Positions 8,724 to 20,017 are shown, numbered from the stretch's first letter. The stretch: 64,000 bases of DNA from Prosthecobacter vanneervenii (GCF_014203095.1 NZ_JACHIG010000009.1:186001-250000), one strand, 5' to 3'. Numbers and translations are program-made. The notes: generated by a model not told the origin, from the letters alone.

Positions 8724-9725
8724 TCACTTAAATTTCACATCCACCTTAGGCAGCAGCGCCTTGATCTTGGCCTGCGTCTCTTCCGGATAGCCCTTCTGGC
8801 GGTCAATGATTTTGAGCTCCTTGAGGAACGTAAACCCTTGCAGCAGCGGCAGGCGCTCAGCGGGCATAGCCGGACTGCCGAGCTCCAGTGATTCGAGCTG
8901 TGTCATCGTCGCCAGCACCTTTAGATCCTCATCCGTGGTGGTCTTGCAGTTGGTAAGCGTCAGTCGCTTCAGCGTCTTGATCTCCTTCACGATGGGCAGC
9001 GACTCCGATTTATCGAACCCTTCGCCCAGCTGCAGGTAATCAAGCGGCAGGGCCGTGATGTTTTTCAGCGCCGCCGGAGTGGCATGCGCCCCCAGTTCCA
9101 GCCCCTTGAGCTTCGTCAGCTTGGCCAGATTTGGAGCGCCTGCGTCCGTGAACTTTGCGTGCGCCAGGCTGATGCTTTCCAGGTTCGGCAGATGCTCGCA
9201 CAGTTCCTTCAGCCCCTCGTCATCAATGCTGCTGCCACGGTGGCTCACCTTCACCAGCTTGGTAAAACCCTCAAACTTCGCATAGGCACGCCCGGTGATC
9301 TTGGTGCCCACAAACGAGAACGATTCAAGATTCTTCAACCCCGCCAGCTGCACCATCCCCGCATCCGTCAGCGATCCATTGTTGGTAAAGCGCAGCACTT
9401 TGAGGTTGGTCAGCTTCGCGATGTTCGGCATCCACTCATCATTAAACTTGGTGGAGATGATGTTCAGCGACTCCAGCGTGCTGATGTGCCCCAGATGCTC
9501 AAAGAAAGCCGCGTCATACGGGTCTTCCTTGCGATGATCATGCGGCCCGGTATTCGGCACAGCCAGATCCACCAGCTTCAGGCTCTGCCCGTCCTCGGTC
9601 TTCTCGACCTTGCCCTTGGCCCCTTCCACAATTTTGGCAACGGCTTCGGCATGCGGATCCATCGCAAGGGCGGAAACGCCGGAGGCGATAACAAATAGGC
9701 TGATCAACGACAGGGTTGGTTTCAT
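8724..9725 (-). CDS. Secreted leucine-rich-repeat-like protein
   Basis: 333 aa from ATG 9725, which puts a signal peptide (MKPTLSLISLFVIASGVSALA) at the N-terminus; an upstream in-frame ATG at 9815 overlaps the preceding gene and adds an unlikely leader. The mature region is a solenoid of ~24-residue repeats of the cysteine-poor/RNI-like LRR type: LTNLKVLRFTNNGSLTDAGM, LKNLESFSFVGTKITG, LPNLESISLAHAKFTDAG, LTKLKGLELGA, IKTLKRLTLTNCKTTTDED. The T-D-A-G/D-E-G phase is typical of Planctomycete/Verrucomicrobial secreted LRR proteins and mediates protein or glycan contacts. No catalytic motif is visible. It is third in the operon, 40 bp after the DUF1552 gene. Confidence 0.85.
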   Translation of the reverse strand: MKPTLSLISLFVIASGVSALAMDPHAEAVAKIVEGAKGKVEKTEDGQSLKLVDLAVPNTGPHDHRKEDPYDAAFFEHLGHISTLESLNIISTKFNDEWMPNIAKLTNLKVLRFTNNGSLTDAGMVQLAGLKNLESFSFVGTKITGRAYAKFEGFTKLVKVSHRGSSIDDEGLKELCEHLPNLESISLAHAKFTDAGAPNLAKLTKLKGLELGAHATPAALKNITALPLDYLQLGEGFDKSESLPIVKEIKTLKRLTLTNCKTTTDEDLKVLATMTQLESLELGSPAMPAERLPLLQGFTFLKELKIIDRQKGYPEETQAKIKALLPKVDVKFK

Positions 9726-9765
9726 GAAAAGGGTTGGTCGAAAGGAATGAAGCAGAGGCACAGAA

Positions 9766-11163
9766 TCACACGATCTCACTGACAGGCCCCAGGCTGTCCA
9801 CGAAGGTCTCTGCATTCACCTCCATCTTCTGCAGCATCGTTACCAGCACATTGCTCAGGCGGGCCTTGCCGTCCTTGGGCTTGCCGCACAGGCTGCGCCA
9901 TTCGTCGTAGCTCAGCGTGTAGTCCTCTTTCAGGTGCGGACGGTTGTAGTCGATGTGCTGCCCATGCTTCAGGCCCAACCCCTTGCCCCCCGCCAGCAGG
10001 ATCGGCAGGTTGCTGTTGCAGTGGCTGTGGCCGTAGCTCATGCCGCTGCCAAACAGCACCATCGTGCGGTCCAGCAGAGGTTCGTCGCCGTCCTTGACCT
10101 CGCGCAGCTCATCCAGGAAATGCGCAAACTGCTGCATGATGAAGGCATCACTCTTCGCCAGACGGTCCAGCACCACCGGATCGCCATTATGATGAGAGAG
10201 GTTGTGCCGCGCCTGTGTGATCTGGATCTCCGGAATCGCCAGCCCGTTGCCCTCGCTGCCGTTCATGTAGGTCACCACGCGCGTCATGTCCGTGCGCAGC
10301 GCCAGCACGATTAGGTCAAACATCGTGCGCCAGTACTCTCCAGCCTGCGCCTTGGGCACATCACGCTGGAATGGCGCAGCCAGATTCTTCTCCACCACCG
10401 GCTTGGGAATGTCCAGCCAGGCATCCAGACGCTCCGTGCGCTTCTCCACATCACGCACGGCGTGCATGTATTCATCCAGCTTGGTGCGGTCATCCGTCCC
10501 CAGGGACAGCCGCAACGACTTCGCATCATCCAGCACCGAATCCAGCACACTCCGCCGCTTGGTCAGCCGCGCACGCTGCGCCCCAATTCCGCCCGGCTCT
10601 TCGCCAAACAGGCGGTTGAAAATGATTTTCGGATTGTCATCCGCGGGCAGCGGCACGCCATCGCGGGAGAAGGCCAGCGTGTTAGAGTTAAACGGCTGCC
10701 CCGTGCCCGTGGAGATGGAAAGCTCTAGCGAGTTGAATCGCGTCTGCTGCCCCACCACCTCCGCCATCATTTGGTCGCAGGAGATCGTGTTCTCATACTT
10801 GCGCCCACCCTGCGCATCGATCTTCGCCCCCGTCAGCCACGTATCCGCGCACACATGTGCCTGCCCCAGCCCGTTCGGATGATGCAGACCGCTGAACACC
10901 GTAAAATCCTCCTGATGTTTCGCCAGCGGCTTCAGCGAAGGCGAAAGTTCATAGCCCCGCCCCGCCTTCGTGCACTGCCACGTCATGCCGTTCACCCCGT
11001 TTGGAATGTACACAAACACACTGCGCCTCGGCTTCGCCGTGGCCGCAGCACTCGCACGCATCGGCACCATCGCATCCAGCAAAGGCAGTGCCATCGTGGT
11101 GCCGATGCCACGCAGAAAATGACGGCGGTTAAGTAGCCAGCGTTGGGTTTGGATGTTGCTCAT
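9766..11163 (-). CDS. DUF1552 family protein with Tat signal
   Basis: 465 aa. The N-terminus has a twin-arginine export signal (RRHFLRGIGTTMALPLLDAM), implying folding, possibly with a cofactor, before export. The body matches the DUF1552 family, which belongs to the alkaline-phosphatase/sulfatase-like superfamily: FVYIPNGVNGMTWQ, VFSGLHHPNGLGQAHVCADT, LSHHNGDPVVLDRL and MVLFGSGMSYGHSHCNSNLPILLAGG. The family is nearly always encoded next to a DUF1592 protein, as here (12-bp gap), and the pair is one of the most expanded gene couples in Planctomycetes and Verrucomicrobia. Their substrate is unknown. Confidence 0.92.
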   Translation of the reverse strand: MSNIQTQRWLLNRRHFLRGIGTTMALPLLDAMVPMRASAAATAKPRRSVFVYIPNGVNGMTWQCTKAGRGYELSPSLKPLAKHQEDFTVFSGLHHPNGLGQAHVCADTWLTGAKIDAQGGRKYENTISCDQMMAEVVGQQTRFNSLELSISTGTGQPFNSNTLAFSRDGVPLPADDNPKIIFNRLFGEEPGGIGAQRARLTKRRSVLDSVLDDAKSLRLSLGTDDRTKLDEYMHAVRDVEKRTERLDAWLDIPKPVVEKNLAAPFQRDVPKAQAGEYWRTMFDLIVLALRTDMTRVVTYMNGSEGNGLAIPEIQITQARHNLSHHNGDPVVLDRLAKSDAFIMQQFAHFLDELREVKDGDEPLLDRTMVLFGSGMSYGHSHCNSNLPILLAGGKGLGLKHGQHIDYNRPHLKEDYTLSYDEWRSLCGKPKDGKARLSNVLVTMLQKMEVNAETFVDSLGPVSEIV

Positions 11164-11175
11164 GGCGATGTCGGT

Positions 11176-13587
11176 TTAACGTTTCAAAAACAGCGGACTT
11201 GTGACGAGTGATTCAATCAGCGATGCGAGCTTGTAATCGCCCGCTTTCGATTCCTGCACGATGCGCTTCAGCTCATCGCGGTCCGAGAAGGTCATGCCCC
11301 GGCGCAGCGCGTAGGTGGCCAGCTTGTCGGTCACAGCGGCGGCAAATTTGTCCAGGTCATCCAGCAGCAGATGCTTCAGCGCCACCGAGTCGGCAAACGT
11401 GCGCCCGTCGGGCAGCATCCCGCTCGGGTCCAGCTTGGGGTTGTCTCCCACACCATCCTTGATCGTCTCCACCGTGCGCCAGCGACCGATGGCGTCGTAA
11501 TTATCAAAGGCGATGCCCAGCGGGTCGATCTTGTTGTGGCACGCGGTGCAGTTTGGGTCGGAGCGGTGCAGCTCCAGCTTCTCGCGCACCGTCGTCTTCT
11601 TCGCCTTCGCATCAGGCGTGGTCAGCGCAGGCACATTGGCGGGCGGCGGCGGTGGTGGCCTGCCGATGATCGACTCAAGCATCCAAACCCCGCGATGCAC
11701 CGGACGGTGCCGCGTACCATCGGAAGTCAGACTCAGCACCGAGGCCTGCGTCAGCAACCCGCCACGGTGATGCTCCGGCTTCAGCGCGATGCGCTGCATC
11801 TGATCCCCGCGCACACCCTCGATGCCATAGTGCATCGCCAGCCGCTCGTTCATCATCGTCCAGTCAGAATCCAGGAAGTCGCGCAGGCTGCCGTTGCGCT
11901 TCAGCACTTCATCAAAAAAGCCCAGCGTCTCTCCCACCATGCTCTGCTCCAGGTTCTCGTCATAGTCAGGGTACAACTCCTTGTCTGGCGGAAACATCCC
12001 CACCTTGCGCAGTTGCAGCCATTGGCGGGGAAAGCTCTCCGCAAACGCCCTCGCCTTGGCATCAGCCAGCATGCGCTTCACCTCAGCTCCCAGCATCTTA
12101 GCCTCGTGCAGCTTGCCTTGCTTCGCCAGCTCCAGCAGCCGCTCGTCCGGCATGCTGCTCCAAAGGAAATAAGACAGCCTGGAGGCCAGTTCATAGTCGC
12201 TCAGCTTGGGCGCTGCCTTCGCAGCATCCCCTTCTTCCAGATACAGAAAGCTTTTCGCGCAAAGCACAGCGATCAGGCCGTTCTTCACCGCCACCTCAAA
12301 GGAGTCTCCCAGCTCCAGCGACTTCTGCACCGGCTGCATCAGCCGCTCGATCTCCTTCGCCTGCACCGGCCGCCTCCACGCGCGTGTGGCAAACTTCGTC
12401 AAAATCTCGCGCGCATCCTTGCTCACAAAAATCTTCTGATGCGCCTGCGTCGGCCACGAATCCACGATTGGCCCGTCCCACTCCACGGTGTCAATGATCA
12501 GCGTTGGCTGGATCGGCTTGAAGTCATCATCCGTCAGCTTCAGCTGCCACGGCACGCGGCTCCTCGTGTTGGTAAAAGCGTTCGGCGTACCGCTGTGGCG
12601 CGAGCGCCGTCCTTCCGGATTCGGCCCCGGCACCGAGTTGATGATCCGCACCGGATACTTGCCCGCCACCAGATGCACACGTGCCTCCACCGTGATGGGC
12701 TTGTCCTCCGGCGCATCCACATCCTGCTCGATCAGCGTGGTGTTGATGCTCGACATATACACCTTCAGGCGCGGCGCACGTCCGCCCTCCGGCCGCAGCC
12801 CGCTCAGCTTCAGCCGCAGGATGTAGTCTCCCGTGTTCTTGATCTCGATGTTCCAGCTGTCCGTCGTGTAGTTCCTCGGCACGATCTCGATGCGCACCTT
12901 GTCCGCGATGCCACGCGCCTCATATTCCTCCTTGAAGCCCTTCCACCGCATGTCAAAGGCCTCCCAGCGGATCACCTCACGCTTGGGCTCTGGCCTGATC
13001 GACAGCGCCTCATCCAGAATCGCATCCGCTGCGCTCAAATACTTCTCCACATGCGCCGGCGAAAGCGTCAGCACCGAGCCAATGCGCTCAAAGCCCTTCC
13101 AGTCCGGATCTTCCGGTAGCCCGCTCGGCGCTTTCACATCAAAGTTCACTCCCAGCAGATCGCGGATCGTGTTGGCATACTCATCACGCGTCAGCTTGCG
13201 AAAGGCCACCCGCTCACCCGCCGAGGACTGGCGCACCGTTTCCGCTTCACGCAGCTGCAGCAGGATCCAGTCTGCCACCTTGGAAATCTCCTCCGGCTTC
13301 GGTCTCGCCTCATCCTCCGGCGGCATGTCACCGGAGTTGATGCGGCTCATGATCTCCTCCCAGTGCCCCATGATCTTTGGCGACTGCAGATCCACGATGA
13401 GATTGTCCACCCGCAAGTCCCCTTTCTGCTTTTTGGCATCATGGCAGCGGTTGCAGTGCTGCTCAAAGAAAGGCCGCACCAGGCCGTTCAGTTCACGCGA
13501 TTCGGCCCCCACGGCGGCGTGGGTGGTCAGGAGGACTGTCATGGTCAGTGCGGAAAGCAGGAGGCGGCTCATTGATCTTGTGTTCAA
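11176..13587 (-). CDS. DUF1592-type secreted cytochrome-like protein (DUF1587/1592/1588/1585 domains)
   Basis: 803 aa, exported (signal ~1-28). A c-type haem motif CNRCH occurs at residues 45-49 right after the signal. The order then fits the PVC multidomain family: DUF1587 around FRKLTRDEYANTIRDLLG, a carbohydrate-binding-like beta region (~200-370), DUF1595/DUF1592 around LASRLSYFLWSSMPDERLL, DUF1588 (THRPVHRGVWMLESI and the second haem-like motif CTACHNKIDPLGIAFDNYD) and C-terminal DUF1585 (ALRRGMTFSDRDELKRI). It would be a periplasmic or surface dihaem protein acting with the DUF1552 partner encoded next. It is the first gene of the four-gene operon; the promoter should lie in 13588-13692, shared with the divergent kinase gene. 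Confidence 0.93.
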   Translation of the reverse strand: MNTRSMSRLLLSALTMTVLLTTHAAVGAESRELNGLVRPFFEQHCNRCHDAKKQKGDLRVDNLIVDLQSPKIMGHWEEIMSRINSGDMPPEDEARPKPEEISKVADWILLQLREAETVRQSSAGERVAFRKLTRDEYANTIRDLLGVNFDVKAPSGLPEDPDWKGFERIGSVLTLSPAHVEKYLSAADAILDEALSIRPEPKREVIRWEAFDMRWKGFKEEYEARGIADKVRIEIVPRNYTTDSWNIEIKNTGDYILRLKLSGLRPEGGRAPRLKVYMSSINTTLIEQDVDAPEDKPITVEARVHLVAGKYPVRIINSVPGPNPEGRRSRHSGTPNAFTNTRSRVPWQLKLTDDDFKPIQPTLIIDTVEWDGPIVDSWPTQAHQKIFVSKDAREILTKFATRAWRRPVQAKEIERLMQPVQKSLELGDSFEVAVKNGLIAVLCAKSFLYLEEGDAAKAAPKLSDYELASRLSYFLWSSMPDERLLELAKQGKLHEAKMLGAEVKRMLADAKARAFAESFPRQWLQLRKVGMFPPDKELYPDYDENLEQSMVGETLGFFDEVLKRNGSLRDFLDSDWTMMNERLAMHYGIEGVRGDQMQRIALKPEHHRGGLLTQASVLSLTSDGTRHRPVHRGVWMLESIIGRPPPPPPANVPALTTPDAKAKKTTVREKLELHRSDPNCTACHNKIDPLGIAFDNYDAIGRWRTVETIKDGVGDNPKLDPSGMLPDGRTFADSVALKHLLLDDLDKFAAAVTDKLATYALRRGMTFSDRDELKRIVQESKAGDYKLASLIESLVTSPLFLKR

Positions 13588-13612
13588 ACGCTAGCCGATT
13601 CCGCTTTATGCA

Positions 13613-13636
13613 CCGCCCCCGAATCTTCGGGGGCGG
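13613..13636. promoter_or_regulatory. Perfect GC-rich palindrome in a divergent promoter region
   Basis: CCGCCCCCGAA-TC-TTCGGGGGCGG, 11-bp stem, midway in the 105-bp gap between two divergent starts. It looks like a terminator stem but has no T-tract and no gene converges on it, so a 5'-UTR hairpin, operator or mobile palindrome is more likely. Function is unknown. Confidence 0.4.
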
Positions 13637-13692
13637 CGGCTTTCACAGAACAAAGTGGCGGCAAAGCGCGCACCCCGCTACGCTTCCACATC

Positions 13693-15663
13693 ATGCGGCC
13701 TTTTCTCCATCCATGCCTGGCTGTCCTACTCCTCTGGAGCAGGCTGGCTTGTGCAGATGTCCCGGCCTGGATCCCCGGCATGCACGCCCTAGCCGCAGAG
13801 CAGCGCGCCTTGCAGGAAAAGCTCGCGTCCATGCCCCCCGCACCCGAGGTGCAGCTCACCCAGCGCCTCGGCTGGCATAGCGACTACTCATCTTCGCCCG
13901 ACACCGCCGAGTGGGTGGAGCTCAATCTCGGTCAGGCCCAGAAAATCGACTCCGTCGTCCTCATCCCCCCGCCACCCAATGGCGCATCCGTGGGCCAAGG
14001 CTACGGCTTCCCCCGGCGCTTTTACGTCGAGCTGCTCGAAGAGGGAGAGGACAATGAGCGCACCATCATCGCCGACCACACCGGCGCCGATTTCCCCAAT
14101 CCTGGCCTCCTTCCCGTGGTCATCTCCGCCGGCGGCCGCATGGCTCAAAAGGTGCGCATCACCGCCACCCGCCTCTACACCACCGGGGCTCGCAGCTTCT
14201 TCGCTCTCGGAGAGGTCATGCTCCTGCAGGATGGTCAGAACCTTGGCGCACGGCTGGAGGTGCTCGGCCCCGCAGTTGTTCGCGCCAGCAGCAGCCAGGG
14301 CACTCGCCCCGACTGGGGCCGTATCAATCTCGTCGATGGCCACACCGTCCTCGGCCCTCCTCTCGGCACACGCCCCAGTCCCACACTCGGCTTCCGTAGC
14401 ATTCCCACCAGCGAAGGCCGCCCATATGCCAATCCTTGGATCGAGGTCGATCTCGGCACCGTCCAGCCCATCGATGAGATTCGCTTCTTCCCCGCGCACC
14501 CGCCGCAGTTTGCCCACAGCCACGGCTACGGTTTTCCTGTCCGCTACCAGATCGAGCTGCGCGAAGACGAAAATGACGAGCCCCGCATTCTTCCCTCGCC
14601 TCAGTCAGGCAGTTATGATGCCCTGCCCGGAGACAACGTCGTCACCATCGTCGGTGCCCACCGCGCACGCTTCGTTCGCCTCCAGGTCCTTGCGCCTCAT
14701 GTCAGCAATGGCGCCGTCGTCCTCGCCATGGCGGAGATGCAGGTTTGGTCCTCAGGTAAAAACATTGCCCTTGGCTGCGATGTCACTTCCCCAGACTCCA
14801 CCGAGCGTGACGGCTGGTCCCGCAAAGCCCTCGTGGACGGCTACGCCAGCAGCGCAGACATCGCCGAGTGGCCCGGCTGGCTTGCAGCTTTGTCTCAGCG
14901 CCGCGAGCTTCAGCATCAGCTCGGCTTGATCGAGCAAAAAAGCCTGTCCATCCAGCAGCACTGGCAGCGCATCGCATTGGCGGTCTTCGTCGGGCTCATC
15001 GTGGCTGGCGCCATCATTCTCTTTCTCTGGCTTCGTCATCAGCGGCTCGCCAGGCGTCAGGAGATCGAGCGCCTGCGCACACGCATCGCCCAGGATCTTC
15101 ACGACGAGATCGGCAGCAGCCTCGGCAGCATCGCCCTCATCGCCCAGGACCTTCTCTCCACCTCTCCGGAGGCTCCCCACACACGCTCAGACCTCGCCGA
15201 GATCAAAGACATCGCCGACGAAACCGTGGACGCCATGCGCGACATCACGCGCCTCATGCAGAGCCAGCGTTACGGCAGCGATGACCTGACCGTCCTGATG
15301 CGCGAAACCGCCGACCGCATGCTGCGCAGCCACAGGCACACCATCCACATTGACGCCCAAGCGGAGACACGCCGCCTCCCCATCGATCGCCAGCGCGATC
15401 TCATGCTGATGTTCAAAGAGGCCCTGCACAACATCACCCGCCACGCCGCCGCCACCGAGGTCCAGATCTCTCTCACCCAGTCTCAAAACAACCTCGTCCT
15501 CACCATCCAGGACAACGGCCACGGCTTCGACACCTCCACCGCCACAGCAGGCATGGGCCTCTCCAACATGAAACGCCGCGCCTCCAAGCACGGCGGCTCC
15601 ACCCACATCCAATCCTCCCCCCAAGGCACCACTCTGACGCTGACCCTGCCGCTGGATGCGTGA
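13693..15663 (+). CDS. Membrane histidine kinase with two periplasmic discoidin-like domains
   Basis: 656 aa. Signal peptide ~1-21; two discoidin/F5-8-type-C-like modules, ~50-165 (VELNLGQAQKIDSVVLIPP) and ~185-360 (IEVDLGTVQPIDEIRFFPA), both with the GYGFP(V/R)R motif; transmembrane helix ~425-449 (IALAVFVGLIVAGAIILFLW); HisKA_3 dimerisation domain with phosphoacceptor His470 in AQDLHDEIGSSLGSI; HATPase domain ~550-655 (FKEALHNITRHA, DNGHGFD, GMGLSNMKRRA). This is NarX/LiaS-class topology with the cytoplasmic kinase next to the membrane. Discoidin folds typically bind glycans, suggesting that a polysaccharide is sensed; that is an inference. The LuxR-type regulator gene 48 bp downstream is the obvious partner, and the divergent DUF1592 operon a plausible target. 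Confidence 0.92.
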   Translation: MRPFLHPCLAVLLLWSRLACADVPAWIPGMHALAAEQRALQEKLASMPPAPEVQLTQRLGWHSDYSSSPDTAEWVELNLGQAQKIDSVVLIPPPPNGASVGQGYGFPRRFYVELLEEGEDNERTIIADHTGADFPNPGLLPVVISAGGRMAQKVRITATRLYTTGARSFFALGEVMLLQDGQNLGARLEVLGPAVVRASSSQGTRPDWGRINLVDGHTVLGPPLGTRPSPTLGFRSIPTSEGRPYANPWIEVDLGTVQPIDEIRFFPAHPPQFAHSHGYGFPVRYQIELREDENDEPRILPSPQSGSYDALPGDNVVTIVGAHRARFVRLQVLAPHVSNGAVVLAMAEMQVWSSGKNIALGCDVTSPDSTERDGWSRKALVDGYASSADIAEWPGWLAALSQRRELQHQLGLIEQKSLSIQQHWQRIALAVFVGLIVAGAIILFLWLRHQRLARRQEIERLRTRIAQDLHDEIGSSLGSIALIAQDLLSTSPEAPHTRSDLAEIKDIADETVDAMRDITRLMQSQRYGSDDLTVLMRETADRMLRSHRHTIHIDAQAETRRLPIDRQRDLMLMFKEALHNITRHAAATEVQISLTQSQNNLVLTIQDNGHGFDTSTATAGMGLSNMKRRASKHGGSTHIQSSPQGTTLTLTLPLDA

Positions 15664-15711
15664 CTCAGCTGGCCACATCCATGAACCTCAGCTTTCACTA
15701 AGCAGCTCTCC

Positions 15712-16356
15712 ATGCCCGCCCCCATCCACATCTGGCTCATCGAAGACCACAAAACCTACGGCGAACGCCTCATGCGTGCCCTCAACCGCCTCGATGGCAT
15801 GCAGTGCACCCAGCGTTTCACCGCATGCGAAGATGCCTTCGCCGCACTCACCACCGAGGCACAAAAACCCGATGTCTTCCTACTCGACGTGGAGCTGCCC
15901 GGCGTCAGCGGCATCGAGGGCATCGCCCGCCTGCGCGAGCTCGCACCCCAGGCCTCCGTCATCATCCTCACCGTCTTTGAGGACGACGACAAAATCTTCC
16001 GCGCCATCTGCGCCGGTGCCTCCGGTTACCTGCTCAAGACTGCTGGCACGGAGGACATCGCAGCCGCCATCCGCAGCGCAGCCAGCGGCGGCTCCCCCAT
16101 CAATCCCCGCATCGCCCGCCGTGTGCTGGAAATGTTCTCCAAGGCCAACGCGCCGCAGAAAGACTACGGCCTCACTCCACGCGAGCTCGACATCCTCAAG
16201 CTCCTCGTGGACGGCAGCACCATCAAAGACGCCGCCGCCCAGCTCGGCATCGGCTACTACACCGCAGATGAGTATATCCGCAGCGTTTACGTCAAGCTCC
16301 AGGTCCGCAGCCGCGGCAGCGCCATCGCCAAAGCCGTGAAGGAGGGTCTGGTGTAG
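15712..16356 (+). CDS. NarL/FixJ-family response regulator
   Basis: 214 aa. Receiver domain 1-125 with acidic pocket Glu11-Asp12, phosphoacceptor Asp59 (FLLDVELPG), and Lys in YLLKTAG; LuxR-type helix-turn-helix ~150-212 (LTPRELDILKLLVDGSTIKD, AAQLGIGYYTADEYIRSVY). In most family members the recognition helix contains T-V-x-x-H-x-x-x-I; here it reads YYTADEYIRSVYVKL, a divergent recognition helix. Cognate output of the discoidin-sensor kinase immediately upstream. Target genes are not known; the divergently transcribed secreted-protein operon is a candidate. Confidence 0.94.
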   Translation: MPAPIHIWLIEDHKTYGERLMRALNRLDGMQCTQRFTACEDAFAALTTEAQKPDVFLLDVELPGVSGIEGIARLRELAPQASVIILTVFEDDDKIFRAICAGASGYLLKTAGTEDIAAAIRSAASGGSPINPRIARRVLEMFSKANAPQKDYGLTPRELDILKLLVDGSTIKDAAAQLGIGYYTADEYIRSVYVKLQVRSRGSAIAKAVKEGLV

Positions 16357-16457
16357 GAGGCGCAGCCTCAATCCTCCTCCTCTTCCTCCTGCTCCTCCTC
16401 CCTGAAAGCATCCAGACACGAGATTGAGGGAAGAGAAGGAGAAAGATTCACTCAGCA

Positions 16458-17681
16458 CTACTTCAAATACGGCCCCACCACTTCCTTCCAGATCGCATAA
16501 CCCTTCGCATTCATATGCAGCTTGTCGGAGACAAAGATGTCCGGCTTCGGCAGGCCGTCCGCCCCCAGCATATGCGGATACACATTGATAAACTGCAGCC
16601 GCTTGTCGGTCTTGGTAAACTCCTTGATCAGCGCACTGGCCTCGCGCATCTGCGCCATCATCTTCCACCGGCTGGGGTTCGGCGCATTTGAGATGTAGGT
16701 GATCCGGCACTCCGGCAGCGCCGCATGCACCTTGGCCACGAAGGCCTTGAAATCCGCAAACACCCGCTGCGGCGTCTTGCCTCCTGCGATGTCATTGCCC
16801 CCGGCATACATCACCACCAGCCGGGGCTTGTACTTGATCACCGTCAGGTGCGCATAGTTGAAGGAATCAAACACCTCCGAGCCGCCAAAGCCCCGGTTCA
16901 TCACCGGCAGCTCCGGAAAATCAGACTCAAGCGTCACCCATTTGCGGATGCTCGAGCTCCCGGTAAAGACGATCGGATTCTCTGGCGGAGCCTTCTGCTT
17001 GTCCTGCTTCCCAAAAGCCAGGATCTCCTTCTGCCAGCGGATGGCTGAGGTCACCACATCGTAGCCGGCTTCGCTGAAGTGCAGCTTGTCCTCCACATAC
17101 AGCTCAGGGCGCGGCTTGCCATCCGCTCCCAGCATCAGGGAAAAAATCTCGATAAAATCCACCCCTTGCTTCGCGCAGGCCTCGGCGATCAGCGCATTTG
17201 CCTTTTTCACCTGCTCCACCTCATCCCAGCGTGCTGGCGAGGGCGGGATCGAGATGAAAGCCACCGGCGTCCCCGGCAGCCCCTCATGCACCTTGTTCAC
17301 AAAGGCCTCAAACGAGGCCAGCACTTCCTCAGGTGTGCGTCCGGCGTGCAGGTCATTCCCCCCTGCGTTCAGATAGATCTGGCGTGGATGATACTTGATC
17401 ACGCAGCGGTCCACAAAATGCACCACATCTCTCAGCTGAGACCCGCCAAAGCCCCGGTTGAGCACTGGCGTCTTTTTGAATCTCTCCGGCAGCGACTGCC
17501 AGCGCCGAATATTGGAGGCGCCGACAAACAGCACCGGGGCCTTCGGCGGTGCCTTGGCGGCATCCGCAGCCTCAAAGGCACGGATGTCTTTTTCAAAGCG
17601 CGCCGGATCTGCCGGTTGCAGGGCCAGGGCACAGGAACAACTCAGGAGCAGAAAAAGCAGGGTGAAATGTCGATAATTCAT
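16458..17681 (-). CDS. Secreted protein with two tandem SGNH/GDSL hydrolase domains
   Basis: 407 aa from ATG 17681 (signal MNYRHFTLLFLLLSCSCALA); a longer ORF from 17759 would overlap the divergent gene and bury the signal. Two complete SGNH esterase domains follow each other: domain 1 has FVGASNIRRW (Ser block), LNAGGNDLHAG (Asn block) and DKLHFSEAGY (Asp/His); domain 2 has FTGSSSIRKW, YAGGNDIAGG and DKLHMNAKGY. Both keep all catalytic blocks, so both may be active. Such secreted esterases remove acyl groups from polysaccharides. The two halves align well throughout (e.g. NRGFGGSQLRDVVHFVDR versus NRGFGGSEVFDSFNYAHL), showing an intragenic duplication. Transcribed alone, divergent from glgX. 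Confidence 0.9.
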   Translation of the reverse strand: MNYRHFTLLFLLLSCSCALALQPADPARFEKDIRAFEAADAAKAPPKAPVLFVGASNIRRWQSLPERFKKTPVLNRGFGGSQLRDVVHFVDRCVIKYHPRQIYLNAGGNDLHAGRTPEEVLASFEAFVNKVHEGLPGTPVAFISIPPSPARWDEVEQVKKANALIAEACAKQGVDFIEIFSLMLGADGKPRPELYVEDKLHFSEAGYDVVTSAIRWQKEILAFGKQDKQKAPPENPIVFTGSSSIRKWVTLESDFPELPVMNRGFGGSEVFDSFNYAHLTVIKYKPRLVVMYAGGNDIAGGKTPQRVFADFKAFVAKVHAALPECRITYISNAPNPSRWKMMAQMREASALIKEFTKTDKRLQFINVYPHMLGADGLPKPDIFVSDKLHMNAKGYAIWKEVVGPYLK

Positions 17682-17715
17682 GGCGGCATGGCAAACGTTG
17701 TGCGTTGTGGGACTC

Positions 17716-19935
<2,220 letters not shown>

Positions 19936-19980
19936 CCCGCGCTCCCGCCCTCAAGCCCCCTAAATATCGATAGCTCAAGT

Positions 19981-20009
19981 TTGCCCAATCGTTTTATGGT
20001 GTTTATAGT
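19981..20009 (+). promoter_or_regulatory. Candidate sigma-70 promoter for the polysaccharide operon
   Basis: TTGCCC, a 17-bp AT-rich spacer, then TATAGT, in a short AT-rich island between glgX and the murJ-like gene. Initiation ~7 nt after the -10 box would fall at about 20016, almost on the ATG at 20018, so the message would be leaderless or translation would begin at the in-frame ATG at 20027. Confidence 0.45.
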
Positions 20010-20017
20010 TTATGTAA

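Noticed and set aside
11371-13119. 582-codon ORF on + opposite the DUF1592 gene
   Set aside because: His/Arg/Gln-rich and lacks any domain features; the sense gene has haem motifs and DUF domains.
13613-13636. Terminator call for the GC-rich stem
   Set aside because: No T-tract and located between divergent start codons.
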